Shown here: positions 24,930 to 32,815 of the stretch, piece after piece
Layout: each line of letters starts with the position of its first letter
How positions within the stretch are numbered: the first letter of the stretch is position 1
Assembly: GCA_913775175.1 (NCBI GenBank)
Contig: CAJYKU010000040.1
Location: 1-36,495, forward strand
Reading direction: 5' to 3'
Length of the DNA stretch: 36,495 bases
Origin: an uncultured Pantoea sp.
GTDB taxonomy: Bacteria > Pseudomonadota > Gammaproteobacteria > Enterobacterales > Enterobacteriaceae
Notes under the pieces: generated by a model
Databases searched by the model: none
What the model was told of the DNA's origin: nothing
Seen by the model: only the letters and a program-made list of their open reading frames with translations
Translations under genes and position numbers: made by a program

Positions 24930-26063
24930 ATGTTTGATCTGATTTTGCGCCGCGCACGGCTATGCGATGAAAGCCTGGTTGATATCGCTATCCGGCAGGG
25001 AAAAATTGCAGCGGTAGGTCGCGCAGAGGGAGACGCTGCTGAGGAGCGCGATCTTGCCGGCCGCTGGTATGTCAGTGCCGGCTGGATCGACAGTCATGTG
25101 CACTGTTATCCAATGTCACCCATTTATTACGATGATGCTGATGCTATCGGTGTGGCGCAGGGTGTGACCACCGTAGTAGATGCTGGCAGCACCGGAGCCG
25201 ATCAGATTGATGATTTCCGGCAGTTAACGCGTCAGGCCAGCACCGGTGTGCGGGCGCTGATCAATATCTCACGCACGGGTATTGCCACGCAGAATGAGCT
25301 GGCAGATATGAAGCATATTGATGAGGCGGCAGTGGTACAGGCCGTAAAACGCCACCCCGACTTTATCGTGGGCCTGAAAGCGCGTATGAGCAGCAGCGTC
25401 GTTGGAGAAAACGGCATTCAGCCGCTGCTGCGTGCAAAAGTCATACAGCATGCAGCAGGCGATCTGCCGCTGATGGTGCATATTGGCAATAATCCTCCGG
25501 TACTGGAGGAGATAGCTGAACTGCTGACCTCAGGCGATATCATCACGCACTGTTTCAACGGCAAGCCGAATCGTATTCTTTCTGCTCAGGGTGAACTCAA
25601 AGCCGCAATGAAACAGGCACTGGCGCGCGGTGTAAAACTCGACATCGGCCACGGCAGTGCCAGTTTCAGCTTTGAGGTTGCCCGCCAGGCCATCTCCCGC
25701 GGCATTCTGCCTGACACTATCAGCTCTGATATCTATTGCCGGAATCGCATCAGTGGGCCAGTACATAGTCTGGCGCATGTGATGTCGAAGTTTCTGGCGA
25801 TTGGTATGACGCTGCCGCAGGTGATTGACTGTGTAACCCGCCATGCAGCGGCAGCACTGCATCTTGATGGCAAAGGCGAACTGAGTGTGGGCAGCGATGC
25901 CGATCTGACTATTTTTACGATAAAAGAGCAAAACTGCCTGTTCACTGATGCAGAGAAAGAGCAGGTGACAGGTACACATCATTTGCTACCGGTAGCGGCA
26001 ATCGTGGCAGGCCAGTGGCATCTGACCGATGAGGGAAAAAGTAATCATGTCTTCAGTTTATGA
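24930..26063 (+). CDS. COG3964-type amidohydrolase/deacetylase metallohydrolase (EF_0837-like)
   Basis: A 377-residue cytoplasmic enzyme of the amidohydrolase superfamily, often mis-annotated as dihydroorotase. The full binuclear metal site is present: His56 and His58 (DSHVHCY), a probable carboxylated Lys150 (GLKARMS), His184 (MVHIGNN), His207 (ITHCFNG) and Asp267 (SSDIYC), plus the GHGSASFSF loop with His241. The C-terminal beta-sandwich part carries SVGSDADLTIF. As I recall, characterised COG3964 members hydrolyse acetyl-(R)-mandelate in vitro, an ester of an alpha-hydroxy acid, so the natural substrate may be an acylated sugar acid. AAAGGAG lies 5 nt before the ATG. The next gene starts inside its 3' end. 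Confidence 0.88.
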   Translation: MFDLILRRARLCDESLVDIAIRQGKIAAVGRAEGDAAEERDLAGRWYVSAGWIDSHVHCYPMSPIYYDDADAIGVAQGVTTVVDAGSTGADQIDDFRQLTRQASTGVRALINISRTGIATQNELADMKHIDEAAVVQAVKRHPDFIVGLKARMSSSVVGENGIQPLLRAKVIQHAAGDLPLMVHIGNNPPVLEEIAELLTSGDIITHCFNGKPNRILSAQGELKAAMKQALARGVKLDIGHGSASFSFEVARQAISRGILPDTISSDIYCRNRISGPVHSLAHVMSKFLAIGMTLPQVIDCVTRHAAAALHLDGKGELSVGSDADLTIFTIKEQNCLFTDAEKEQVTGTHHLLPVAAIVAGQWHLTDEGKSNHVFSL

Positions 26064-27168
26064 AAAATTTGATCTGAAACAGGTCATTAACGCCTCAGGT
26101 CGTATGACAATTCTGGGCGTCTCTACGCCAGCGTCAGAGGTCGTGGAAAGCGTCAGCTACGGTCTGAACCACTATTTTGAAATGCACGATCTGGTGAAAA
26201 AGACCGGTGACTATATCGCCAGGCTGCTCGGTGTGGAGAGTGCTCTCGTGGTCTCCTGTGCATCGGCGGGTATCGCGCAATGTGTGGCAGCAACCATCGT
26301 CAAAGATAATCCCTGGCTGCTGGATAATCTGCACGCAGCACCGCTGACAGTGCCGCATGAAGTTGTGGTGCCAAAAGGACACAACGTTAACTATGGTGCC
26401 CCGGTGGGCAGCATGGTGGCGCTGGGTGGTGGCCGACTGGTTGAGGCAGGCTACAGCAATGAGTGTTCCCCTGCGCAGCTGGCGGCGGCTATTACGCCCT
26501 CCACCGCAGCGCTGCTCTATGTGAAGTCGCATCACTGTGTACAGAAGAGTCATCTCAGCGTGGCACAGGCGGCAGACGTTGCACGACAGCACAATCTGCC
26601 GCTGATCGTGGATGCGGCCGCTGAGGAAGACCTGCAGTGCTACTACCAGATGGGCGCAGACCTGGTGATCTACAGTGGTGCCAAAGCGATTGAGGGGCCA
26701 GGCAGCGGGCTGGTCATTGGTCGCAGTCGCTATGTGGAGTGGGTCACTCTGCAGAGCAAAGGCATTGGGCGGGCAATGAAGATTGGCAAAGAGGGTATTC
26801 TTGGCCTGACCGAGGCGATTGAACGTTACCTGACGCAGCCCAAAATCAGCGGCAGTGAAATGGCAGCGCATATGTCACCGTTTATTGAGCAGCTTAACCA
26901 GTTAGATGGGGTCAGCGCCCGGGTGGTATGGGACGCAGCCGGACGCGATATTGCCCGCACGGAAATTCACTTTGATGAAGCGGTGACCGGCTGGTCAACA
27001 GGTGACCTGGTGCAGGCGCTGAAAAACGGTGATATCGCCATTTACTTTCGTGGCTACAAGAGCAACGAAAGCATTATTGAAGCAGATGTACGTAGCGTTA
27101 GCGCGGAACAGCTGCAGATCATTTTTAATCGTATCCAGACACTGCTGGCTACAGGGAGCAGGGCATGA
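26047..27168 (+). CDS. DgaE-like PLP-dependent ammonia-lyase/dehydratase
   Basis: A 373-residue fold-type I PLP enzyme of the SelA/DgaE group. The Schiff-base lysine is Lys213 in IYSGAKAIEGPGSG; a PLP-binding aspartate lies in LIVDAAAEED (about residue 189), and the cofactor phosphate loop is VSCASAGIAQCV (about 70-80). DgaE of the Salmonella D-glucosaminate pathway converts D-glucosaminate 6-phosphate to 2-keto-3-deoxygluconate 6-phosphate plus ammonia; that reaction is inferred here. The ATG at 26047 has GAGGGA 10 nt upstream and fits the MSSVYEKF N-terminus; an earlier in-frame ATG at 26029 would lack a ribosome binding site. It overlaps the amidohydrolase gene by 17 bp and the aldolase gene by 4 bp. 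Confidence 0.87.
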   Translation: MSSVYEKFDLKQVINASGRMTILGVSTPASEVVESVSYGLNHYFEMHDLVKKTGDYIARLLGVESALVVSCASAGIAQCVAATIVKDNPWLLDNLHAAPLTVPHEVVVPKGHNVNYGAPVGSMVALGGGRLVEAGYSNECSPAQLAAAITPSTAALLYVKSHHCVQKSHLSVAQAADVARQHNLPLIVDAAAEEDLQCYYQMGADLVIYSGAKAIEGPGSGLVIGRSRYVEWVTLQSKGIGRAMKIGKEGILGLTEAIERYLTQPKISGSEMAAHMSPFIEQLNQLDGVSARVVWDAAGRDIARTEIHFDEAVTGWSTGDLVQALKNGDIAIYFRGYKSNESIIEADVRSVSAEQLQIIFNRIQTLLATGSRA

Positions 27169-27905
27169 AACTGACACCCGATTTTTACCAGGATCGTCTC
27201 TGCCTCAACGTGCTGGCAGGATCAAAACAGAATGCACGTGAGATCTGGCAGGCGGCGGAGGGGCATGTCCTGGTCGGCGTGCTATCTAAAAATTACGCCA
27301 CCACTGATGCGGCTATTGCGGATATGCGTGACTATGCTGCTCTGATCGATAATGCACTCTCAATCGGTCTGGGAGCGGGTGATCCGCGTCAGTCTGCAAT
27401 GGTAAGTGAGCTGGCTGGGGTGCTGCAGCCGCAACATGTCAATCAGGTCTTTACTGGCGTCGCCACCAGCCGGGCGCGTCTTGGTCAGCAGCAGACGGTA
27501 GTCAATGGGCTGATCTCGCCCAGCGGTACGCCGGGGCGGGTAAAAATTTCTACCGGGCCGCTTAGCGCTCAGGCTGAAGCGGCGCTGGTGCCGATTGATA
27601 CGGCAATTGCCATGTTGCAGGACATGGGCGGCAGCTCAGTGAAATATTTTCCTATGGGCGGTCTGAGTGCGGTAGCGGAATATCGCGCGGTTGCGGAAGC
27701 GTGCGCGCGTCGGGCATTCTGGCTGGAGCCTACAGGCGGTATCGATCTTAACAATTTTGGTGACATTGTACGTATCGCGCTGGACGCAGGCGTCAGTAAA
27801 GTGATCCCGCATGTTTACAGCTCGATAATTGACAAAGCCAGTGGTGAAACACGCATTGACGATGTGCGGCAGCTTCTGGCAACGTGCAAGGCACTGCTGC
27901 AATAA
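27165..27905 (+). CDS. KDGP aldolase family protein (DgaF/EF_0839-like)
   Basis: A 246-residue TIM-barrel aldolase of the family that includes DgaF, expected to split 2-keto-3-deoxygluconate 6-phosphate (or a stereoisomer) into pyruvate and glyceraldehyde 3-phosphate. The likely Schiff-base lysine is Lys160 in GGSSVKYFPMGGL. Other conserved strands are NVLAGSKQNAREIW, LSIGLGAGDPRQS, VFTGVATSRA and WLEPTGGIDLNNFG. Its start overlaps the stop of the PLP enzyme (ATGA), which implies coupled expression of consecutive steps. The 3' end is 21 bp before the regulator gene. Confidence 0.88.
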   Translation: MKLTPDFYQDRLCLNVLAGSKQNAREIWQAAEGHVLVGVLSKNYATTDAAIADMRDYAALIDNALSIGLGAGDPRQSAMVSELAGVLQPQHVNQVFTGVATSRARLGQQQTVVNGLISPSGTPGRVKISTGPLSAQAEAALVPIDTAIAMLQDMGGSSVKYFPMGGLSAVAEYRAVAEACARRAFWLEPTGGIDLNNFGDIVRIALDAGVSKVIPHVYSSIIDKASGETRIDDVRQLLATCKALLQ

Positions 27906-27926
27906 CTCCGTTACGGGTGAAGCCTG

Positions 27927-29837
27927 GTGAGATTTCCTAATCAGCGTCTGGCGCAGCTGTTTACTGCACTGCAACACGAAACGCTGCCACAGGATGAGCT
28001 GGCGCGGCGTTTTTCTGTTTCGACGCGTACAGTGCGTACCGATATTGCGGCACTGAACGCGCTGCTGGAGCAGCATGGCGCACAGTTTGTTCTGATGCGC
28101 GGTGCGGGTTATCAGCTGCAGATTGTGGATACAGCGCGCTTTGAGGCGCTTCAGCAGCAAAGCAGCACGCCGCTGCAGGTGCCGCGTACATCATCAGAGC
28201 GGGTGCGCCACCTGCTGAGTCGCTTTCTGACCACTACCTGGTCGCTGCGGCTGGACGATCTCTCTGAGGAGTGGTTTGTCAGCCGGGCCACACTACAGGG
28301 TGATATGGCTGAAGTACGTGAGTGGCTCAGTCGCTACGATCTGCACATTGAAACCAAACCGCGCCATGGTATGAGGCTGTTTGGCAGCGAGACCGCCATC
28401 CGCACCTGCCTGACCGATCTGCTCTGGCAGATCGGTCAGGAGACGCCTGACAGCCCGCTGCTAAGCAGCGGCATATTGCATCATGAGCTGGTACAGCAGC
28501 TCAGCCCGCTGCTGCAATGCTGTTTTCACCGCCACGTTATCCGCCTCAGTGATGAAGCGGAGCGCTATCTGCTGATTTACTGCGCGGTGGCGTTGCAGCG
28601 TATCGGCAAAGGGTTTTCGCTTAACGATCCGGGTGCTGAAGATGTTGGTGAAGAGGTGCGTGAGGCGGCTCGCGAGCTGACGATGCGGCTGGGTTTACTG
28701 GCGCAAAAGAGGTTGTCGCAGGCAGAAGAGAACTGGCTGCGGGTGAATATCGCCGCCCGGCAGATTCAGGCTCTGGTGCCCAGCACCCTCAACGCTGACG
28801 ATGCTGATGCGCTGGCAGATTTTCTGCTGAGCTATATCCATACTCATTACACCTATCAACTGCAGCAAGACCAGCAGCTGCGTAGCGATCTGCTTACGCA
28901 TATAAAATCGATGATCACCCGGGTACGTTATCAGATCCACATTCCCAATCCCTTACTGAGCAGCATTAAGCAGCACTATCCCCTGGCCTGGGATATGACG
29001 CTTGCGGCGGTAAGCAGCTGGAGCAAATGCACGCCTTATACGCTCAGCGAGAATGAGATTGGCTTTCTGGTACTGCATATCGGCGTAGGGCTGGAGCGGC
29101 ATTACGATATGGGCTATCAGCGTCATCCGCGGGTGTTGCTGGTATGCGATAGCGCCCCTTCAACGCAGCGAATGATCGAGGCACTGCTGCTGCGCAGATA
29201 TCCGCAACTGGTGGTAACAGCCTGTTCATCACAGCGTGACTATGAACTGCGTAACCAGATAGAAGAGGATTTTGTTGTCTCCACGGTGCGACTGAATGAA
29301 AAGAATGCGCCAGTGGTGGTGGTGTCGCCATTTCCAACCGATTTTCAGCTGGAGCAGCTTGGCAAACTGGTGCTGATTGATCGTACCCGCCCCTATATGC
29401 TGGAAAAATATTTTGCGGCCGGGCACTTTATGCTGCTGGAGCAGCCCATGACACAGCAGGCACTTTTTCAGCTGCTGTGCGATCGTCTGCAGGCTGAAGG
29501 TTATGTCACGGCAGATTTTTATGCATCGGTGGTGGAGCGCGAAGCGATTGTCAGCACCCTGCTGGGCGATGGTATCGCGCTGCCGCATTCACTGGGCCTG
29601 CTGGCACAGAAAACCGCCGTCTATACCGTTATTGCACCACAGGGTGTGAGCTGGGGGGAGGAGACGGCATCGGTAATTTTTCTGCTGGCGATCAGTAAAC
29701 GTGAATATGAAGAGGCGATGGCGATATACGATCTGTTCGTAACTTTTCTGCGCGAGCGCGCCATGCCTCGTCTGCGCGCCTGCCGGGATTTCACCAGTTT
29801 TAAACGCGTGGCGATGGCGTGTCTGAACCCGCTGTAA
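27927..29837 (+). CDS. PRD-EIIB-EIIA transcriptional activator (MtlR/LicR type)
   Basis: A 636-residue DNA-binding regulator. Domains in order: N-terminal HTH (about 1-60, LPQDELARRFSVSTRTVRTDI), second HTH (about 85-150, LDDLSEEWFVSRATLQGDM), PRD1 (about 175-280), PRD2 (about 295-395), EIIB-like domain (about 400-485, VLLVCDSAPSTQ with Cys407) and EIIA-Mtl/Fru-like domain (about 495-636, DGIALPHSLG with His554). PRD2 has both histidines (His325 in LLTHIK, His384 in LVLHIG). PRD1 has His185/His186, but its second position reads LLIYCAV, so the usual His is replaced by Tyr or Cys. GTG start with a modest GGGTGA upstream. It probably activates its own operon in response to phosphorylation by HPr or an EII. 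It is the last gene of the operon; its stop abuts that of yhaJ. Confidence 0.9.
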   Translation: MRFPNQRLAQLFTALQHETLPQDELARRFSVSTRTVRTDIAALNALLEQHGAQFVLMRGAGYQLQIVDTARFEALQQQSSTPLQVPRTSSERVRHLLSRFLTTTWSLRLDDLSEEWFVSRATLQGDMAEVREWLSRYDLHIETKPRHGMRLFGSETAIRTCLTDLLWQIGQETPDSPLLSSGILHHELVQQLSPLLQCCFHRHVIRLSDEAERYLLIYCAVALQRIGKGFSLNDPGAEDVGEEVREAARELTMRLGLLAQKRLSQAEENWLRVNIAARQIQALVPSTLNADDADALADFLLSYIHTHYTYQLQQDQQLRSDLLTHIKSMITRVRYQIHIPNPLLSSIKQHYPLAWDMTLAAVSSWSKCTPYTLSENEIGFLVLHIGVGLERHYDMGYQRHPRVLLVCDSAPSTQRMIEALLLRRYPQLVVTACSSQRDYELRNQIEEDFVVSTVRLNEKNAPVVVVSPFPTDFQLEQLGKLVLIDRTRPYMLEKYFAAGHFMLLEQPMTQQALFQLLCDRLQAEGYVTADFYASVVEREAIVSTLLGDGIALPHSLGLLAQKTAVYTVIAPQGVSWGEETASVIFLLAISKREYEEAMAIYDLFVTFLRERAMPRLRACRDFTSFKRVAMACLNPL

Positions 29838-30743
29838 CTAGCTCTGTTGACGTTTTGCCAGCAACTTAGGAATTTCACGCAGGCACCAGGCCTTGGCTTC
29901 ACCCATGCTGTCGCGGCGCCATGCCATAATAATATCGACCTCGCGCGTATATTCTGCACTCACTACGCGCAGACGACCCTCCGCGATATCCTGCTCTACC
30001 ATCGGATAGGGCATTGTTGCAACGCCAAGTCCTGCCAGCAATGCCCGCCGCTTATCATCAATACTGCTGACCGTCAGACGCTGCTGCTTATCCAGTAGCT
30101 GAACGGTGAGCACCGGGCGTTCACGCGCAGTATCTGCCACTGCAATACCGCGATATTTTACGCGCGTGACTTCCGAAAGCGGCTCCGCTTCCTGATGAAT
30201 CGGATGGTCGGGGCTGGCGACATATACGCTCATAATGCTGTAGAGTTTACGGGTGTTAATTTCGCTGGAAGCGCGAAAATGGAGATCGGGCGCAATCACA
30301 ATATCGGCTCGCCCCTGTTCAAGACGCTCCCAGGCACCCGCCAGAACTTCACTGATCAGTGATATCTGCGTGTTTGCTTTTTCTGCCAGTTTACTCACGA
30401 GGGGAAAGAGAAGTTCAGTCGGGACTAACGCCTCAGCCACGATGGTCAGCTGCGTTTCCCAGCCGCGAGCCAGCGCTTCAGCATCAGTTGTGAGCTTATC
30501 GGCGGCTTCCAGCAGGATCCGCCCGCGCTCCAGCAACATCCGGCCTACGTTAGTGAATTTGGTGCGATGGCCGGAGCGGTCAAACAACACCACATCCAGC
30601 TCCTCTTCCAGCTTCTGCATGGTGTAACTTAGCGCCGATGGCACCCGCCCCAGCTCATCAGCTGCGGCGGCAAAACTGCCGCGTCGATCAATGGCATCCA
30701 TAACACGTAACGCCTCTAAGGTTAATGCGCGCTCTTTAGCCAT
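29838..30743 (-). CDS. yhaJ: LysR-family regulator YhaJ
   Basis: A 301-residue LysR-type transcription factor, very close to E. coli YhaJ (298 aa). The N-terminal winged HTH covers residues 1-65 (ALTLEALRVMDAIDRRGSFAAAADELGRVP), followed by a linker helix and two-lobed effector-binding domain ([43 protein letters not shown]). E. coli YhaJ activates yqjF and responds to aromatic nitro-compound products; in pathogenic strains it affects virulence genes. It is divergent from yhaK, its usual partner, with 129 bp between them. The gene ends directly against the stop codon of the accessory-operon regulator. Confidence 0.96.
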   Translation of the reverse strand: MAKERALTLEALRVMDAIDRRGSFAAAADELGRVPSALSYTMQKLEEELDVVLFDRSGHRTKFTNVGRMLLERGRILLEAADKLTTDAEALARGWETQLTIVAEALVPTELLFPLVSKLAEKANTQISLISEVLAGAWERLEQGRADIVIAPDLHFRASSEINTRKLYSIMSVYVASPDHPIHQEAEPLSEVTRVKYRGIAVADTARERPVLTVQLLDKQQRLTVSSIDDKRRALLAGLGVATMPYPMVEQDIAEGRLRVVSAEYTREVDIIMAWRRDSMGEAKAWCLREIPKLLAKRQQS

Positions 30744-30872
30744 ACTGCTTCTCTGTCAGTAAATTTGAATATGCCAGGCAGATTAACTGGCTAACATTCC
30801 GCCGTCCAGCCTTTTACCATAAACAGATTGAGCCTGCGGCAGGATCTTCCCGCAGCGCGTCGGAGGTATAGC
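30744..30872. promoter_or_regulatory. yhaJ-yhaK divergent control region with candidate YhaJ site
   Basis: The 129-bp spacer contains an inverted repeat, GCCAG (30773-30777) and CTGGC (30787-30791), with a 9-nt AT-rich centre, the size of a LysR-type site. It is about 30 bp from the yhaJ start, where autoregulation would place it. GGAGG at 30862-30866 is the yhaK ribosome binding site. Confidence 0.45.
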
Positions 30873-31571
30873 ATGATGACAACCCGCTGCGCGTCGGCAT
30901 GTGGGCAGGCTGATTTTGGCTGGCTGCAGGCGCGTTACAGCTTTTCATTTGGCCACTATTTTGACCCTGAACTCATGGGATATGCTGCGCTGCGCGTCCT
31001 GAATCAGGAGGTGCTGGCACCCGGAGCCGCATTTCAGCCGCGTACCTATCCACAGGTGGATGTGCTGAATCTGGTGCTGCAGGGAGAAGCTGAGTATCGC
31101 GATAGCGAAGGACATTGCCTGACGTTACAGGCAGGTGAAGCGATGCTGCTGTCGGCCCGGCAGGGCGTCAGTTACAGTGAAATCAATTGCAGTAAAGATC
31201 GTCCACTCACGCGTATGCAGCTCTGGCTCAGCGCCTGCCCGCAGCGGGAAAACGCGCTGCTGCAGCGTATTCATCTGACCGAACAGTCACCTCTGCTGCT
31301 GGCATCGCCTGATGGATCGGAGCAGAGTTTGCAGTTGCGGCAGGAGGCGAGGATCTGGCAGGTTATGCTGCAACCGGGCGAGCAGCAGAGTGTGCAGCTA
31401 CAGGGTGCGCGGGCTTATCTGCAGTCGATTCATGGTGCGTTAAACGTGTACAGCAGCGCTACTCAGGTGCAGTTACAGTGTGGCGACGGCGCATTTATCC
31501 GGGATGAGCAGCAGCTGATTCTGCAGGCAGAGACGCCATTGCGCGCGCTGGTCATCGATCTGCCGGTATAA
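30873..31571 (+). CDS. yhaK: Pirin family bicupin protein YhaK
   Basis: A 232-residue cytosolic bicupin (E. coli YhaK 233 aa), proposed to be a redox-sensitive marker protein; no enzymatic role is settled. Family segments: GQADFGWLQARYSFSFGHYFDP, LRVLNQEVLAPGAAFQPRTYPQVDVLN, EAMLLSARQGVSYSE, and C-terminal GDGAFIRDEQQL and APLRALVIDLPV-like end. GGAGG lies 6 nt before the ATG at 30873; the adjacent ATG at 30876 is an equal alternative, and an upstream in-frame start at 30828 is not supported. It is divergent from yhaJ and convergent with dolP. Confidence 0.95.
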   Translation: MMTTRCASACGQADFGWLQARYSFSFGHYFDPELMGYAALRVLNQEVLAPGAAFQPRTYPQVDVLNLVLQGEAEYRDSEGHCLTLQAGEAMLLSARQGVSYSEINCSKDRPLTRMQLWLSACPQRENALLQRIHLTEQSPLLLASPDGSEQSLQLRQEARIWQVMLQPGEQQSVQLQGARAYLQSIHGALNVYSSATQVQLQCGDGAFIRDEQQLILQAETPLRALVIDLPV

Positions 31572-31583
31572 GTTTGCCGATAT

Positions 31584-31608
31584 AAAAAAAGGGCGGCTGG
31601 TGCCGCCC
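31584..31608 (-). terminator. Intrinsic terminator of the lpoA-dolP cluster
   Basis: A perfect 7-bp stem GGGCGGC (31591-31597) with GCCGCCC (31602-31608), loop TGGT. On the minus strand it is followed by seven T's (31584-31590), a strong terminator for dolP; on plus it lies 20 bp after the yhaK stop but has a weak T tract. Confidence 0.9.
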
Positions 31609-31626
31609 TGATTGTGACTGCTGGTG

Positions 31627-32199
31627 TTACTTCAGAATGGTAAAGGCAGTAGTAACGTGTTTTACGCCGCTAACCCGGCTGGCAATATCTGCTGCTGCGG
31701 TAGCCTCCTGCTGTGTCACCAGACCCAACAGGAATACCTCGCCATTTTCTGTCGTGACTTTGACATTGGATGATTTCACCTGATCGCTGCCCAGTAGCTG
31801 TGAGCGGATTTTGGTGGTGATCCAGGTATCGGAAGATGAGGTGCCAAGGCTTACTTTCTGACCCATACGAATTTCATTATAAACTTCGGTGGCTCCCTCA
31901 ACGCCCATTGCGATCTGTTTGGCGCGGCTGGCGAGATCGGCAGACGGAGCCTGCCCGGTCAGCAGCACTTTACCCTGATAGGCAGTGACAACCACACGCG
32001 CCTGATTTTTAATCTGCTCATCTTTGGTCAGCGCATTCGAGACGCGTAATTCCAGTGTGCCGTCATCAACCTGCGTGCCAACGGTACGGGGATCGGTGGC
32101 GGTTTTAGTGGCTACAGCGGCGCCGCCAGCGACCACGGCAACACAGCCCTGTAGCAACATCGCGGTTAATAACAGGGCAATAGCGTTCAATGCTTTCAT
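31627..32199 (-). CDS. dolP: Division/outer-membrane stress-associated lipoprotein DolP (YraP)
   Basis: A 190-residue outer-membrane lipoprotein (E. coli 191 aa) with two BON domains that bind anionic phospholipid and help septal amidase activation and envelope integrity. The lipobox LQGC puts the acylated Cys at residue 19. BON1 is about residues 46-112 (DDGTLELRVSNALTKDEQIK, YQGKVLLTGQAP) and BON2 about 120-190 (DTWITTKIRSQLL, VTTENGEVFLLGLVT, DIASRVSGVKHVTTAF). The ATG at 32199 follows AAGGAGCTCAA; an in-frame ATG six codons upstream lies at the diaA stop and is less likely. In E. coli it is part of the sigma-E regulon. It is the last gene of the minus-strand cluster. Confidence 0.97.
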   Translation of the reverse strand: MKALNAIALLLTAMLLQGCVAVVAGGAAVATKTATDPRTVGTQVDDGTLELRVSNALTKDEQIKNQARVVVTAYQGKVLLTGQAPSADLASRAKQIAMGVEGATEVYNEIRMGQKVSLGTSSSDTWITTKIRSQLLGSDQVKSSNVKVTTENGEVFLLGLVTQQEATAAADIASRVSGVKHVTTAFTILK

Positions 32200-32213
32200 T
32201 TGAGCTCCTTCAG

Positions 32214-32801
32214 TCATTCCTGGTGGGGAAAGAGAGTGTTATCGATCAAATCGCACAGGCAGTTCAGCGTCAGCATATGCATCTCCTGAATGCGTGCACT
32301 GTGATGAGAAGGAATGCGGATCTCCACGTCGTGCGGTCCCAGCAGACCTGCCAGCTCACCGCCATCATGCCCGGTAAGGGCGACGATGGTCATATCGCGG
32401 GTAACTGCCGCTTCGACCGCCTTCACAATATCACGGGTATTACCGCGCGTTGAAATTGCCAGCAGCACATCACCCGCCTGACCCAGGGCGCGTACCTGTT
32501 TGGCATAGATTTGGTCATGCAGCCGGTCGTTACCAATTGCGGTAAGCATGACATTATCTGCGCTCAGCGCCAGTGCGGGCAAACTGGGACGTTCCGTTTC
32601 AAACCGGTTAATCATACTTGCCGCAAAATGCTGTGCGTTGGCAGCGGATGCACCATTGCCGCAGCTCAGAATTTTGTTGCCGTTCAGCAGCGATTGCACC
32701 AGCGTCATCGCGGCACGGGAAATGGCATCAGGCAGCGCTTCGGCTGCGGCTATCTGCGTCTGAATACTCTCGGTAAAACATGCTTTAATTCTGTCCTGCA
32801 C
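32214..32801 (-). CDS. diaA: DnaA initiator-associating protein DiaA
   Basis: A 195-residue SIS-domain protein (E. coli 196 aa) that forms a tetramer, binds DnaA and promotes its ordered assembly on oriC. It resembles phosphoheptose isomerase GmhA but lacks that activity. Landmarks: [61 protein letters not shown] and [21 protein letters not shown]. It lies 14 bp after yraN and 14 bp before dolP on the minus strand, so they share a transcript. Confidence 0.97.
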   Translation of the reverse strand: MQDRIKACFTESIQTQIAAAEALPDAISRAAMTLVQSLLNGNKILSCGNGASAANAQHFAASMINRFETERPSLPALALSADNVMLTAIGNDRLHDQIYAKQVRALGQAGDVLLAISTRGNTRDIVKAVEAAVTRDMTIVALTGHDGGELAGLLGPHDVEIRIPSHHSARIQEMHMLTLNCLCDLIDNTLFPHQE

Positions 32802-32815
32802 AAGACCACCTGGTT

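Noticed and set aside
22131..29838. Genomic-island boundary (tRNA, integrase, att repeats)
   Set aside because: No tRNA gene, integrase, transposase or flanking direct repeats were seen, and base composition and codon use look like the flanks.
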